Shown here piece after piece: positions 23,044 to 32,206 of a stretch of 64,000 nucleotides of DNA. Within the stretch, counting starts at the first letter, position 1; every line of letters begins with the position of its first letter. This DNA comes from Vibrionales bacterium SWAT-3. GTDB taxonomy: Bacteria; Pseudomonadota; Gammaproteobacteria; Enterobacterales; Vibrionaceae. The notes beneath the pieces are model-generated. The model searched no databases and had not been told where the DNA came from. It was given only the letters and a program-made list of their open reading frames with translations. The position numbers and the translations under genes were made by a program. The stretch covers positions 1 through 64,000 of the forward strand of contig AAZW01000022.1 of NCBI GenBank assembly GCA_000169995.1, given 5' to 3'.

Positions 23044-24902
23044 TTCAGGGACGAAAGCGTACCAAAATTACGATAGAGAAGACCTGCGCACCGATTATCC
23101 CACTTCGCTTTGAAGATATGGTTTTAGATTGTGGTAATGAAAAAAAAGCCTACACCCACCGGTTGCGCTACCGTAATGTCCCGACAGTGAAACAGGTTGA
23201 ATCAGGAAGTGGCGTGCTGGCGAATCGGGATGATATCGTCAGGGACATTCACCAAAAGTTAAACCCCTTACCTGGAAACCACTCAAAGCAGCTTTATTTT
23301 ACTGGGCTTGTAAGCTATTTCCAATATCTTGATTGCATTGGTTACAACGGTGACCTTTTCAGTAATGCCGTCATGATTGATTGCTTAAAGCACTTCAATA
23401 AATTACGCGAAAAAGGTGTGCAGGTATCAAAAGCTACGGTAATTCAAACAAGCTTATCTTTCCTATTAAGACAGTGGAGTAGAGAGTCTGACTTTAGAAC
23501 GCTGCCTAAGGTTGCAGGACTCCCTCCGGCTGCGAACAAAGCGTTTCATGTGGAAACAGAGCTGAAGCCATTATCCAAGGTATTGGTTAAAGGCGCAAAG
23601 GCCTTTCAGGAAGCGATTGAGGAAAATGAGTTGCTAGATATTCATCCGTTCTTTGATGAAGACCTGTTTGATGAACAAGCAAAGCGCCTTGGATGGACAT
23701 TAAGGCAAAGTGCAGACAAGAAAAAAGGCTTCAAGAGGTGCATGAAACCTCATCATGGGACAATAAAGGTCAGCCAGCTTCCATTTGAACGACTTAATCG
23801 GCAGGTTTTCTATAATCAGGCATCACGCAATTGGTTTTTCGTATTCTCAATGCTGACAGGGATGAATACATCAGTGCTTGCTAATGTGTGTCACAAGGAC
23901 GTTTCATTTAAAAGTATTGGCAGTGGGCGTTTTGTTTTTGACGGTGATAAGTTTAGGGCAGGCTATAAAAACTTGGATAATAGTGCTGGTTTTAGCCTGC
24001 GAACTAAAGAGTTGATTACCCGATGGCTAAAAACCTCTAAAGCGATGTACCAGTCATTAGGTATCCCGCTGTCAAACGAGCTACCACTTTGTCCTTACTT
24101 TAGAGCCAGCGGTGAGGTCTGGACATTCAATGTCAACGGTTCAAATATTGGCTACATCAATTTACAGCTTGAGAAAATAACAGGATTAAGGGTTAGTACA
24201 AGCCGATTCCGGGCGACAAAATCCGATGTACTGATGCGAGTGACGGAAGATGTTTTCCTTGTGTCACAGGGGTTGAATAATTCCGTGAACGTTGTCGCCA
24301 AACGCTACTCTAGCGGCGTTCAGGCCGACCATGATAATAACCTAAATGCCACGTTTGGCGCGTTAAGTGCTATCGCCAAGGGTGAGGAGATTGGCAAAGC
24401 CATCGAAGACTCCAAGGTAATGCGCAGCGATATTTTGTCTGATTATGATGCTAAAAAATTACGTACCCGTGAAAGCCAAGAGCAGCCATTAATGACCACG
24501 CCCAGTGGCATCAAATGCGCAGGACCAACACCAGAGAGACTTGTTGCAGAAGCAAGGCGCATGAAGCAGTTGGGGATCGATTTTTCAAAAGATACCGGGC
24601 GTTGCACGGACTTTCTTGCTTGCTTTGATTGTGACAGCCATAAATTGGTGGCGTCAGAAAATGATATCTGGTTAATGCTGTCATTTTTAGAACAAATCGA
24701 AGACCTCAAAGATATGGTGGCCAGCAATTCCGCACCGAAGGATGAGTATTTTGTGGTGGAGGGGATGTTGAAAAAAGTCCTTCTTAGGCTGAAACAAAAA
24801 GCACCCAAAAACTACGCTCAAGCAAAACAAAAGGTGGATGATGGCGACTACCACCCGCTTTACCAAGACCGAGCCAGCGCAAGCCAATTCTTTAAGGGGT
24901 AA
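23040..24902 (+). CDS. tyrosine-recombinase-fold protein, probably non-catalytic (tfp-like)
   Basis: 620-residue protein overlapping the upstream recombinase by ATGA. Its second half follows the tyrosine recombinase fold, but at box I the Arg is replaced (TGMNTSVLANV instead of TGLRxxE) and the box II His is lost (STSRFRATKS), while a late Tyr (VAKRYSS) remains. That agrees with the 'tfp' component of the Vibrio elements, a recombinase-fold protein thought to act as partner rather than strand-cutter. A C-terminal Cys pair in CTDFLACFDC is unusual and may bind metal. Translational coupling with neighbours implies a shared recombination complex. Confidence 0.75.
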   Translation: MIQGRKRTKITIEKTCAPIIPLRFEDMVLDCGNEKKAYTHRLRYRNVPTVKQVESGSGVLANRDDIVRDIHQKLNPLPGNHSKQLYFTGLVSYFQYLDCIGYNGDLFSNAVMIDCLKHFNKLREKGVQVSKATVIQTSLSFLLRQWSRESDFRTLPKVAGLPPAANKAFHVETELKPLSKVLVKGAKAFQEAIEENELLDIHPFFDEDLFDEQAKRLGWTLRQSADKKKGFKRCMKPHHGTIKVSQLPFERLNRQVFYNQASRNWFFVFSMLTGMNTSVLANVCHKDVSFKSIGSGRFVFDGDKFRAGYKNLDNSAGFSLRTKELITRWLKTSKAMYQSLGIPLSNELPLCPYFRASGEVWTFNVNGSNIGYINLQLEKITGLRVSTSRFRATKSDVLMRVTEDVFLVSQGLNNSVNVVAKRYSSGVQADHDNNLNATFGALSAIAKGEEIGKAIEDSKVMRSDILSDYDAKKLRTRESQEQPLMTTPSGIKCAGPTPERLVAEARRMKQLGIDFSKDTGRCTDFLACFDCDSHKLVASENDIWLMLSFLEQIEDLKDMVASNSAPKDEYFVVEGMLKKVLLRLKQKAPKNYAQAKQKVDDGDYHPLYQDRASASQFFKG

Positions 24903-24905
24903 TTT

Positions 24906-26912
24906 ATGTCTAAACAGCTTATACAGTTTCGCCAAGAACTTGCTGAAAATCCGTATGTGACGTTTGACTCTGACGGGAAAGGTCAGTCACGTGTCTTTGA
25001 TGTAGAGTGGGATTTCCATGCCCTGAATCAGAAAGATAAAACAATCTCTTTTAGGCATATCGGTGAGAAGTACCGCCACGATATTCAGTCTTATCTTTAT
25101 GGGTTGATACAATGGCAAAAGGAAACCTCAAACTCTAACTCCCATGGGGCTGTTAATTCGCTGAAAAAGACTAGGCTTTCATTAAAATCCATCGCCACAC
25201 GTTGGGGTCAAAGTGACTTCAGCTTACTTTCGAGCGAGCGAGAGTGGAAAAAGTGCACTAAAGCATTATATGGGGTTGGCGGCGAAGAGTCGTGCCAAAA
25301 CATTGCGTCTACGATTAATGCACTGAATAAAGCGGGCCTTGTAACGCGCTATGTCCACAAACGAGAGCATATCCAGTGGGTTAAACCTGATGCTGATGAC
25401 GGTCAGGCAATTGCGTTTCCTGAAGCGATTCATGTCAGTATATTAAAGACCGTTGTTGAGTTTGTTGAAACCTATCACCCCTATCGCCACCAAATTTCAG
25501 CGGCGATGGAAAAGTTTTACATCTATCAGGATGAGATGCTCAACGCTGAGCTTAAAGCGCTCGATGTGAATGCCCTTAACGAGAGGCAAATGAATGCACT
25601 CCTAGTGAGGGTGTCTCGCAAAACAAGCAAGTGGCCTGAACGAAAAGTCATTCCTAACTTTTCATTTCACAGACGTGGAAATTGGTTAGGCACATTGCTC
25701 AGGATGTGCTTTATTTGTGTCGGTTTATTCTCCGCTGCCCGAAAGGAAGAGCTGCTCTCCATGAATAAAGAGAGCTATGACGATTCACTGGCTGCTGTAC
25801 CCAAGGTCTCAGGGTTTTCTACAAAAGGCAATAAAGGCGAAAAGATTTATACAACGTGGAATACAGCTCCTATCGCAAAGCTGGCACTGGAGCTCGTTTT
25901 TGACGCCACGCAAGCCGCGAGGAAATATAGTTTAGAACGACTGGATGACGGCTATCAAAATGGTCAGCTAACTCTAGACCAATACAACGCAAAGAAACAA
26001 GACCTTGAGAGTGCCTTTATTTCTTCAGATATCCCTTATGACAGTGACGTGCTCATAAATAAAACATCGTTAAAGTACAAGGTTGATGGTGCTGATGATG
26101 CATTGAACATGAAAGAGTTCAACATTACTGCGACCGCCAAAGACGTTGACGAGTTCGATCTGTTAAACCCAGAGCGAGCAGGGAGTTTAAAGGTTGGAGG
26201 CGGTTTACCAAAGCTTAGCCCTCATGATTTACGGCGGAGTTTTGTGGTCTTTATGGTGAAAAACCGACTGGGCAACGCACTCACAGTAAAATACCAGCTT
26301 AAGCACGGCAATATTAATATGTCCAACTGGTATGCGAACTATTCTGAACTGGCGCGTACCAACCAACTGCTGATGGATACAAAGTTAATGAGTGAATTTG
26401 ATGAAGCCATTGAAAGTTCTGCGGTCGACGCATGGGATGATATTTACAATGTATCTGATACGCTCAGCGGCGCAGAGGGTGAGCGCATAGCCAAGGAACG
26501 ACCAGAACTGTTAGCAAAGAATAAAGCAGAGCGGCTAGCACAGGGTGAAGAAATAGTTATGTCCCGAAGTGAATTGCTTGCATTGGTAAGGTCTGGTGAC
26601 AAATCCATTGTGTTGCTTCCTACAGGGGGGTATTGCACCAACCGTAATTGTGAGCGCCTTTGCTCTTTAATGGATATTGTTGAAGCCCCCTGTGAGCATA
26701 AGGTTATCACTGATAAGGCGGCCAAAAGCCTGTCGAGGGAGCGAGACAACTTAATTGCTTCATTTCGGGCAATCAATGATATGGGTGATTATGTCAATGA
26801 ACTGATTCTGGATGCCAGAAAAAAGAAGATTCAGTCTATTGAACCAACGTTGGTCAAGCACAGCATCCCATTTGATAGCTTCAATGATGATATTAAGGCG
26901 GTGTGGTCATGA
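24906..26912 (+). CDS. tyrosine recombinase (intB-like)
   Basis: 668-residue protein with complete catalytic positions: Arg in FSAARKEELL (about residue 280), H-x-x-R in SPHDLRRSF (about 438-445), His and Tyr in LKHGNINMSNWYANY (about 463-477). A C-terminal Cys cluster (GGYCTNRNCERLCSLMDIVEAPCEH, about 575-600) resembles a zinc-binding knob. Starts four bases after the previous stop, with a GGGG-containing ribosome site. Likely the active cleaving enzyme of the module now that the first gene carries a stop. Confidence 0.82.
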   Translation: MSKQLIQFRQELAENPYVTFDSDGKGQSRVFDVEWDFHALNQKDKTISFRHIGEKYRHDIQSYLYGLIQWQKETSNSNSHGAVNSLKKTRLSLKSIATRWGQSDFSLLSSEREWKKCTKALYGVGGEESCQNIASTINALNKAGLVTRYVHKREHIQWVKPDADDGQAIAFPEAIHVSILKTVVEFVETYHPYRHQISAAMEKFYIYQDEMLNAELKALDVNALNERQMNALLVRVSRKTSKWPERKVIPNFSFHRRGNWLGTLLRMCFICVGLFSAARKEELLSMNKESYDDSLAAVPKVSGFSTKGNKGEKIYTTWNTAPIAKLALELVFDATQAARKYSLERLDDGYQNGQLTLDQYNAKKQDLESAFISSDIPYDSDVLINKTSLKYKVDGADDALNMKEFNITATAKDVDEFDLLNPERAGSLKVGGGLPKLSPHDLRRSFVVFMVKNRLGNALTVKYQLKHGNINMSNWYANYSELARTNQLLMDTKLMSEFDEAIESSAVDAWDDIYNVSDTLSGAEGERIAKERPELLAKNKAERLAQGEEIVMSRSELLALVRSGDKSIVLLPTGGYCTNRNCERLCSLMDIVEAPCEHKVITDKAAKSLSRERDNLIASFRAINDMGDYVNELILDARKKKIQSIEPTLVKHSIPFDSFNDDIKAVWS

Positions 26913-27367
26913 AAGTAGAGTATAGGGCGACCAGCAAGGCTGAGGGGTTACTGGTCAATGCATTTCAGCGACTATTAGATGGTAAGCCGCTTCATGTTAA
27001 GGTGACGGGCAAGCTGACGTTGAACCGAATCAACAATGAAGCCCAGTTTGGCAATAGCTATGTCCATAAGTTCAAAGAGTTCGTGGCCTATGCAAAACCT
27101 GTTATCGACGAGTACAACCTCAATCGTGATAAGGCGATGACAACAGGTTTAGATATTGAGCTAGATGTTCCTTTGTCTGAGCTTGATGGGCTGAAACATC
27201 AGTTGAAGAAAGCTAATGAGCTTAAAGATAAATACAGGGTGCAACGAAACAATGCAATTGAGGCCCGAAAGCAGTTAGAGGCTGAGAACGCCAGGCTCCG
27301 ATTTAGGGTGTTTGAGCTTCAACAAGAGGTGTTAGATGAAAATTCGGTTGTGACACCAATCAAGTAG
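26909..27367 (+). CDS. small coiled-coil recombination auxiliary protein (srap-like)
   Basis: Starts with ATG overlapping the intB stop (ATGA), six bases inside the longest frame. About 152 residues: a basic N-terminal half (VTGKLTLNRIN) and a C-terminal coiled coil (about 95-145, LKHQLKKANELKDKY...LEAENARLR). It corresponds in position and shape to 'srap' of the Vibrio elements and to TnpC of Tn554. Function inferred from context only. Confidence 0.7.
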   Translation: MKVEYRATSKAEGLLVNAFQRLLDGKPLHVKVTGKLTLNRINNEAQFGNSYVHKFKEFVAYAKPVIDEYNLNRDKAMTTGLDIELDVPLSELDGLKHQLKKANELKDKYRVQRNNAIEARKQLEAENARLRFRVFELQQEVLDENSVVTPIK

Positions 27368-27428
27368 CGTGCACTCACGCTCAAAGTGTAATGGGGCTTA
27401 GGGGCGTATGCGTAACACGTTTTTGCCC

Positions 27429-29588
27429 GTGCGACCTGAAGTCGTATGAAGCGTTGTTCACCGCTTTATGAGTGAACCATCTGTATCACCAGATGAACCT
27501 ATGAGCCTGAATAAAGCAGCGGCTCAGACAATGTAACGAAGAGCGGGAATATCCCGTTCGGGATTTGAATCGTGAGAAGAAGATCCTCCTGATAACCACA
27601 AATCGGGTGAGTGCTAGGTAGTCAGTATGATGAACGTAAGTGAATCCACGTAAGGTGCGTTATACGTTGAAACAGCGGAAGTGGTTATTACGCTGTAGCC
27701 AAAAGGCAACGGGAGCTGGAAAGGGATTGGGCAATGCTCTTTCGTGATCGATATGCTCCCCGCACTAGAGTGGGCATCTAACCTGATATTCTACGTGACA
27801 TACGGAACAGGGTAAGCCCGTATTACTCCCTATGGGAAAGCCTTTGTGGCCGATAGTGATACGGATAAAGGAGGTCGGAAAAAGCGAAAGCTGCATTGTA
27901 ATGATGCAGATACAGGTTAATGCCTGATCACGAAAGTGAGCCCACTTCCGACTGGTCTCCCATTGCGAGAGAATTTGAAGAACTTTATTTAAGGAGAAAA
28001 GCAAATGATGATCTCGACAGAGATTAGTGCATCTTCTGACGGTGCTCAGTGGCAGTCTATCGACTGGAAATCCGCTGAAGCCCACGTATTAAAGCTTCAA
28101 ATGCGTATCGCAAAAGCAACGAGAGAAAAGAAATACGGCAAGGTAAAATCCTTACAGTGGCTCTTAACTCATTCTCGCTCAGCAAAACTTCTTGCTGTTA
28201 AACGAGTTTCTCAAAACAAAGGTAGTAAAACGCCTGGAATAGATGGCGTTATCTGGAACACAGATATACGCCGTATGAAAGCGGTTAATCAACTAAGTCG
28301 CAAGACTTACAAAGCAAAACCACTCAAACGTATCTACATCCCCAAAAAGAATGGCAAACTCAGACCTCTAGGAATTCCGTGCATGATAGACAGAGCGCAA
28401 CAAGCGCTCCACATGCTTGCACTAGAGCCTGTTTCTGAAACACTAGCCGACCTCAACAGCTATGGATTCAGGCCAAACCGCAGCACTGCTGACGCCATCA
28501 GTCAGTGCTTTATATGTTTGGCACAGAAGAAATCAGCAAAATGGGTTCTTGAGGGCGATATTAAAGCTTGCTTCGATAAAATCGGGCATCAATGGCTCAT
28601 GGATAATGTCACCGTAGATAAGCGAATGTTAGAGCAATGGCTGAAGTCTGGTTTTGTGGATAAAGGTCTGTTCTACGATACTGATGAGGGCACGCCACAA
28701 GGAGGGATCATATCTCCAACCTTGATGCTAATGACCCTCGCAGGGCTAGAACACCGCATAAAATCCACAGCACTCAGAAAAGGAGCTAGAGCTAACTTCA
28801 TTGGTTACGCTGATGATTTTGTGGTCACCTGCTCTTCAAAGGAAGTACTAGTGAACGATATCAAACCGTTGATTGCTGACTTTTTGGCTGAAAGAGGGTT
28901 AATCCTATCCGAAGAGAAAACAAAGGTTACTCATATTGATGATGGTTTTGACTTTCTGGGCTTCAACCATAGGAAGTACAAAGGGAAATTGCTCATTAAA
29001 CCGAGCAAATCCAACACACTGTTATTCTTGAGAAATCTACGTGAACTTATCAAAAAGCATGCAACCATCCCAGTTAATGATCTTATCAAACTGATAAATC
29101 CAAAACTCAGAGGGTGGGCGAATTACTACCGCCACTGCGTTGCTAAACAAGTATTCGGTTATGTAAGCCACAAACTATTCCAAGCGCTATGGCACTGGGC
29201 AGTTAGACGTCATCCAACCAAGTCTAAAGATTGGGTTGTTCATAAGTATTTTCTCAATCGAAAAGGCCAATGGCAATTTCATGGCTGGCAGAAAATTATG
29301 AACATGGATTGTCGGTTCAATCTGTTCCAAATTGCGAAAGTGCCAATAGAACGACACGTGAAAATCCGAAGTGCTGCAATCCCTTATGACCCCGACTATC
29401 AAGAATACTTGGCTAAGCGGAAGTCAAAAAGACAAGCACGCAATTCTTGGGTTGAACCTGTTCCAACTGCTTTATGAGTTGCTGGGTATCAAACGATGCC
29501 TTAGCGGAGGCTTGAGCCCAGTGCAGTGAAAGTTGCACGCTGGGTTCTTAGGGAGACGGCACTTGGTAACAAGTGTCGTCCACCCGAC
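27429..29588 (+). mobile_element. group II intron inserted in a TGCCCC box
   Basis: 5' end GTGCG at 27429, a long structured leader, the reverse transcriptase ORF in domain IV, a domain V hairpin at about 29512-29546 (GAGCCCAGTGC ... GCACGCTGGGTTC with GUGAAAGU), domain VI, and 3' end CCGAC at 29588. Joining the flanks gives TGCCC+CAAGACGTGTTTA. This recreates the uninterrupted sequence found at 30841-30859, which fixes both boundaries to within one base. Confidence 0.88.
28005..29477 (+). CDS. ltrA: group II intron reverse transcriptase/maturase
   Basis: 490-residue intron-encoded protein. Reverse transcriptase blocks are clear: RPLGIPCMIDRAQQ, YGFRPNRSTADAI, DIKACFDKIGH (first catalytic Asp), GTPQGGIISP and the catalytic box YADDFVVTC (about residues 266-273). 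The maturase X domain includes LRGWANYYRH. The frame stops shortly after HVKIRSAAIPYDPDYQEYLAKRKSKR. The usual C-terminal HNH endonuclease block is absent, so mobility may depend on nicks made by the host. The start ATG at 28005 has AAGGAGA eight bases upstream. Confidence 0.93.
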   Translation: MMISTEISASSDGAQWQSIDWKSAEAHVLKLQMRIAKATREKKYGKVKSLQWLLTHSRSAKLLAVKRVSQNKGSKTPGIDGVIWNTDIRRMKAVNQLSRKTYKAKPLKRIYIPKKNGKLRPLGIPCMIDRAQQALHMLALEPVSETLADLNSYGFRPNRSTADAISQCFICLAQKKSAKWVLEGDIKACFDKIGHQWLMDNVTVDKRMLEQWLKSGFVDKGLFYDTDEGTPQGGIISPTLMLMTLAGLEHRIKSTALRKGARANFIGYADDFVVTCSSKEVLVNDIKPLIADFLAERGLILSEEKTKVTHIDDGFDFLGFNHRKYKGKLLIKPSKSNTLLFLRNLRELIKKHATIPVNDLIKLINPKLRGWANYYRHCVAKQVFGYVSHKLFQALWHWAVRRHPTKSKDWVVHKYFLNRKGQWQFHGWQKIMNMDCRFNLFQIAKVPIERHVKIRSAAIPYDPDYQEYLAKRKSKRQARNSWVEPVPTAL

Positions 29589-29631
29589 CAAGACGTGTTT
29601 AGAACGCATGAAACCATCATGAGATTTATTC

Positions 29632-29650
29632 GTGAAACAGGCTGTTTCAC
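29632..29650. repeat. variable-stem hairpin 1
   Basis: GTGAAACA-GGC-TGTTTCAC, perfect 8-base stem and 3-base loop. Confidence 0.85.
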
Positions 29651-29652
29651 AA

Positions 29653-29677
29653 TTTGTGCAACAGGCTGCTGCACAAA
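29653..29677. repeat. variable-stem hairpin 2
   Basis: TTTGTGCA / TGCACAAA around ACAGGCTGC; followed 18 bases later by the box AAAAATGCCCC. Confidence 0.85.
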
Positions 29678-29744
29678 TCATTCTGAATCAAAAATGCCCC
29701 TTTTCTACTTAGTGCAATTACTCAGTAATGATTTACGCTGCTGA

Positions 29745-29818
29745 GTTTTTCATACGTGAACTGCGTATGAAAGTTGCACGTACGGTTTCTAGAGAGGCAG
29801 CACTTCGTCTACTCAACT
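29745..29818 (+). other. orphan group II intron domain V-VI remnant
   Basis: CATACGTGAACTGCG-TATGAAAGTTGCACGTACGGTTTC followed by AGAGAGGCAGCACTTCGTCTACTCAAC aligns with the 3' end of the neighbouring intron and with typical domain V. There is no reverse transcriptase before it; it is a degraded or trans-dependent intron end. Confidence 0.6.
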
Positions 29819-30031
29819 AAAATTTTGCTTGTGCCGACTGTCTATTTAAATCATATGAGCGGCAATTAACTTACTTTTGGTATTGTCGGTAATGTGTCTT
29901 TGGGTGTGAGTTACACAGGTACGAAGAGATGTAATGTTACCGGTTGAGTTGCCTACAATAAAACGAGCATCAGGATCTTTTGTGAAACTACGCTTTCACA
30001 TTTTGAACATTAATGGAGATATAGTTTCATT

Positions 30032-30340
30032 ATGAACTCACGTCGTAGAGCAGTGGTTTTTCCTAGACAGCAACGCATCCTCGATCAACTGGGTGAGAAT
30101 ATTGAGTTGGCGTTGAAGCGACGGCATATATCACAGGAGTTGTTACACCAACGAACGGGGGTATCAAAACCGACATTACGAAGGATTATCAGAGGTGATT
30201 CAACAGTGTCTATTGGGCACTATATGATCGTTTTGTCAGTATTAGGCCTCGAAAATGACCTTGGTATGGTCGCCAGTGATCGTGTGCTTATTGGTAAACT
30301 TGAATCGATAGAGAAGCTTAAGAGTAATTCAAATACATGA
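30032..30340 (+). CDS. HTH (XRE family) transcriptional regulator
   Basis: 102-residue protein with a Cro/C1-type HTH (about 28-80: ALKRRHISQELLHQRTGVSKPTLRRIIRGDSTVSIGHYMIVLSVLG). The closing segment ENDLGMVASDRVLIGKLE resembles HipB-like antitoxins that pair with HipA kinases, but no HipA-like partner lies next to it. It may be a solitary cassette gene or an orphan antitoxin. Confidence 0.8.
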   Translation: MNSRRRAVVFPRQQRILDQLGENIELALKRRHISQELLHQRTGVSKPTLRRIIRGDSTVSIGHYMIVLSVLGLENDLGMVASDRVLIGKLESIEKLKSNSNT

Positions 30341-30457
30341 AACATTGTTGTTCTGTTGCCTTTAGGACCGCTATAGTTTTCAGCTACTACTTAGTCGTTA
30401 TTTGGGACTGGCTAACATCTAAGTAATGATTAATCTTATCAGCAGCAGGAGTTCACA

Positions 30458-30673
30458 ATGAAAGTTTATGGACAAAAAACGATAGAAGTCGTTGTTGATC
30501 GACATTGTGATATTTGTGGTGTTAGCGTGATGGTCGATTCAAATGGCGTTCAGTTAGAAGAGGTTGGTTAACTGACTGCCAACTGGGGATTTGGGTCAAA
30601 AATGGACGGTATTATTCACCACCTTGATATGTGTGAAAGTTGTTTTCAAGTTGCATTATCTGCTCTAAAGTAG
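30458..30673 (+). pseudogene. small two-CxxC protein broken by an in-frame stop
   Basis: ATG at 30458 after GGAG opens MKVYGQKTIEV...CDICG (residues 17-21). A TAA at 30569-30571 interrupts it, and the same phase continues LTANWGFGSKMDGIIHHLDMCESCF up to TAG at 30671-30673. The whole resembles a family of ~70-residue zinc-ribbon-like proteins with two C-x-x-C pairs and a W-G-x-x-S-x-x-D-G core. The continuity of the family pattern across the stop argues for a nonsense mutation. Confidence 0.65.
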
Positions 30674-30791
30674 CATCGTCGAAGCATTGTGATGTTCGAT
30701 GTTGAGCAAGACCTTCCCGATGAAAAATTTGGTCAACAACCTGTTGGCTAAAATCAGACTCGCTTGTTAGTGAAGCAAGCCGTTTCCCAAT

Positions 30792-30812
30792 TGTGCAACA
30801 ACCTGTTGCACA
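30792..30812. repeat. variable-stem hairpin 3
   Basis: TGTGCAACA-ACC-TGTTGCACA, perfect 9-base stem; a shorter relative CAACA-ACC-TGTTG is at 30734-30746. The box AAAAATGCCCCAAGACG follows at 30837. Confidence 0.85.
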
Positions 30813-30878
30813 CCTGTTGCACTAATCAGTCAAAATCAAAAATGCCCCAAGACGTGTTTACTCTGGTAACAGTTTAGG

Positions 30879-31253
30879 CGTGAATGAGGAGGATACTCTA
30901 ACGTTAAGACAGCACCTATTCCCGGCAACAAATCACCACCTCACCCTACTTATCACTTAAGCCAAACCCAGCTACTCACCCGCACTCATGTCGAACTAAT
31001 ACATCACGTACATGAAACGCCTACCTGTAAAACTCTTTATCTAGAACAAAATGTTCATGCTTTTGTCGGTTGGCCACTTGCTATATGCAATATAAATCAG
31101 GAAGATGGAAGCAATAAGATCGATTTGTCTTCGGCATTCAATCCAGCTTTAAACCCACCGCTCTCAGTACGAAAATCGGGCGCAGCTATAGCAAGGTATT
31201 TGAAATGGAAAATGAGCAAGATTACTGGAAAGCTGAAACCGTTGCGTTTCTAG
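30879..31253 (+). CDS. possible ORF upstream of and overlapping dprA
   Basis: A GTG-started frame of 124 codons (VNEEDTLNVKTAPIPGNKS...), overlapping the dprA start by 49 bases. It has no ATG start and no recognisable domain. The central part (THVELIHHVHETPTCKTLYLEQNVHAFVGWPLAICNI) has protein-like composition. It may be a real small gene of the DprA-PRTase unit, a fragment, or chance. Confidence 0.3.
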
Positions 31254-32197
31254 CATTACAGTCTATACACGGCATCGGCTTTAGAACCTTGTATAAAATC
31301 GCGGCTCAAAAAATCAGCTTTAGAAAACTGATTAAAACAGACGACGTTGAGCACTTCGAAAAGATGCTTCACAAGAAGCTAGATGACTCTATTAAAGAGT
31401 CAGACGAATCGTGGATGCAGTTCAAGCTTGACTTGTGGAATAAGGGGCTTGAGCTTGCGCGTGATTACACCAAAAAGAACGTTCGTATTTTCTTCCATGA
31501 CCAAGACACCTTTCCGCAGCAGTTGAAGAGCACACCTGAGCCGCCGATGTGGTTATTCGTTGAGGGTAACTACCGAACGCTTCACCAGCCGTCTATTGCG
31601 ATAGTTGGCAGTAGAAAATCTACCGAAGACGGACTCTGGCTAACGAAATATATTGTTTCAGCTATGGCTAATCAAGGACTTGCATCAGTAAGTGGCCTTG
31701 CTGACGGTATTGACCAGAAAGCTCACGTTGAATCAATGCGTTTTGGTGTGCCGACGATTGCTGTTCTCGGTACTGGTATTGATAGCAACTACCCGCGTGG
31801 TTCTGAACACTTACGAGCTGAAATAGTGGCTAATGGTGGTGCGATTGTTACTGAGTATTTGATAGGTCAAAGCTACAGCGCACATAACTTTGTGCGCCGC
31901 AATCGCATTCAAGCAAGCCTTGCTCAAGTTACAGTGCCCGTCGAGTGGAAGATTAAGAGTGGTACGGCTCATACAGTGAACTTCACAAAAGACTACGGTC
32001 GATTCCTAGTAATGCCATATCTCTATCAATCAGATTTAGAAAATGCAGAAATAAAAGCGGTCAGTGCATATAAACGCGGACAAGTATTCAGCGTCCCTGA
32101 CCAATCCAGTGATTTAATCGAGTTTTTAAAACAACCTGAAGAAAGCGAACCGTCACCAGCACAAGGCGAACAAGGTCAACTTTCAATGGATTTGTAA
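31205..32197 (+). CDS. DprA/Smf-family Rossmann protein
   Basis: 330-residue protein of the DprA/SLOG superfamily. The N-terminal region (1-90) has a helix-hairpin-helix-like start (LALQSIHGIGFRTLYKI), followed by the DprA Rossmann fold: IAIVGSRKSTEDG (about 130-142), VSGLADGIDQKAH, AVLGTGIDSNYPRGSEHL, and FVRRNRIQASLAQ. It differs from housekeeping dprA in length and in its partner: the stop lies 9 bases before a PRTase gene. Such accessory DprA-PRTase pairs occur in island contexts and have been proposed as conflict or nucleic-acid-processing systems. That role is an inference here. Confidence 0.82.
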   Translation: MENEQDYWKAETVAFLALQSIHGIGFRTLYKIAAQKISFRKLIKTDDVEHFEKMLHKKLDDSIKESDESWMQFKLDLWNKGLELARDYTKKNVRIFFHDQDTFPQQLKSTPEPPMWLFVEGNYRTLHQPSIAIVGSRKSTEDGLWLTKYIVSAMANQGLASVSGLADGIDQKAHVESMRFGVPTIAVLGTGIDSNYPRGSEHLRAEIVANGGAIVTEYLIGQSYSAHNFVRRNRIQASLAQVTVPVEWKIKSGTAHTVNFTKDYGRFLVMPYLYQSDLENAEIKAVSAYKRGQVFSVPDQSSDLIEFLKQPEESEPSPAQGEQGQLSMDL

Positions 32198-32206
32198 GGA
32201 GTTTGC

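Larger units (their letters stand above)
21409..27367 (+). mobile_element. multi-recombinase integration module (SE-like: intA-tfp-intB-srap)
   Basis: Four tightly packed + strand genes: a tyrosine recombinase (split by a stop), a recombinase-fold protein lacking key catalytic residues, a second catalytic tyrosine recombinase, and a small coiled-coil protein. ATGA overlaps join genes 1-2 and 3-4. Order and sizes match what I recall for Vibrio strand-biased circularizing integrative elements (Tn6283, Tn6945); Tn554-type elements also use two recombinases plus a small coiled-coil factor. The left end is close to 21.4 kb; the right end could not be located. Confidence 0.65.
29589..30031 (+). other. 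non-coding spacer between intron and HTH gene
   Basis: Contains the exon-2 half of the TGCCCC box, two hairpins (29632-29650 and 29653-29677), a second TGCCCC box at 29695, the orphan domain V, and an imperfect hairpin GTGAAACTACGCTTTCAC near 29980. No convincing reading frame. Confidence 0.6.

Noticed and set aside
27429..28004. Frame of 106 codons opposite the intron leader (27765-28085)
   Set aside because: Lies in the structured ribozyme part of the group II intron; no domain.
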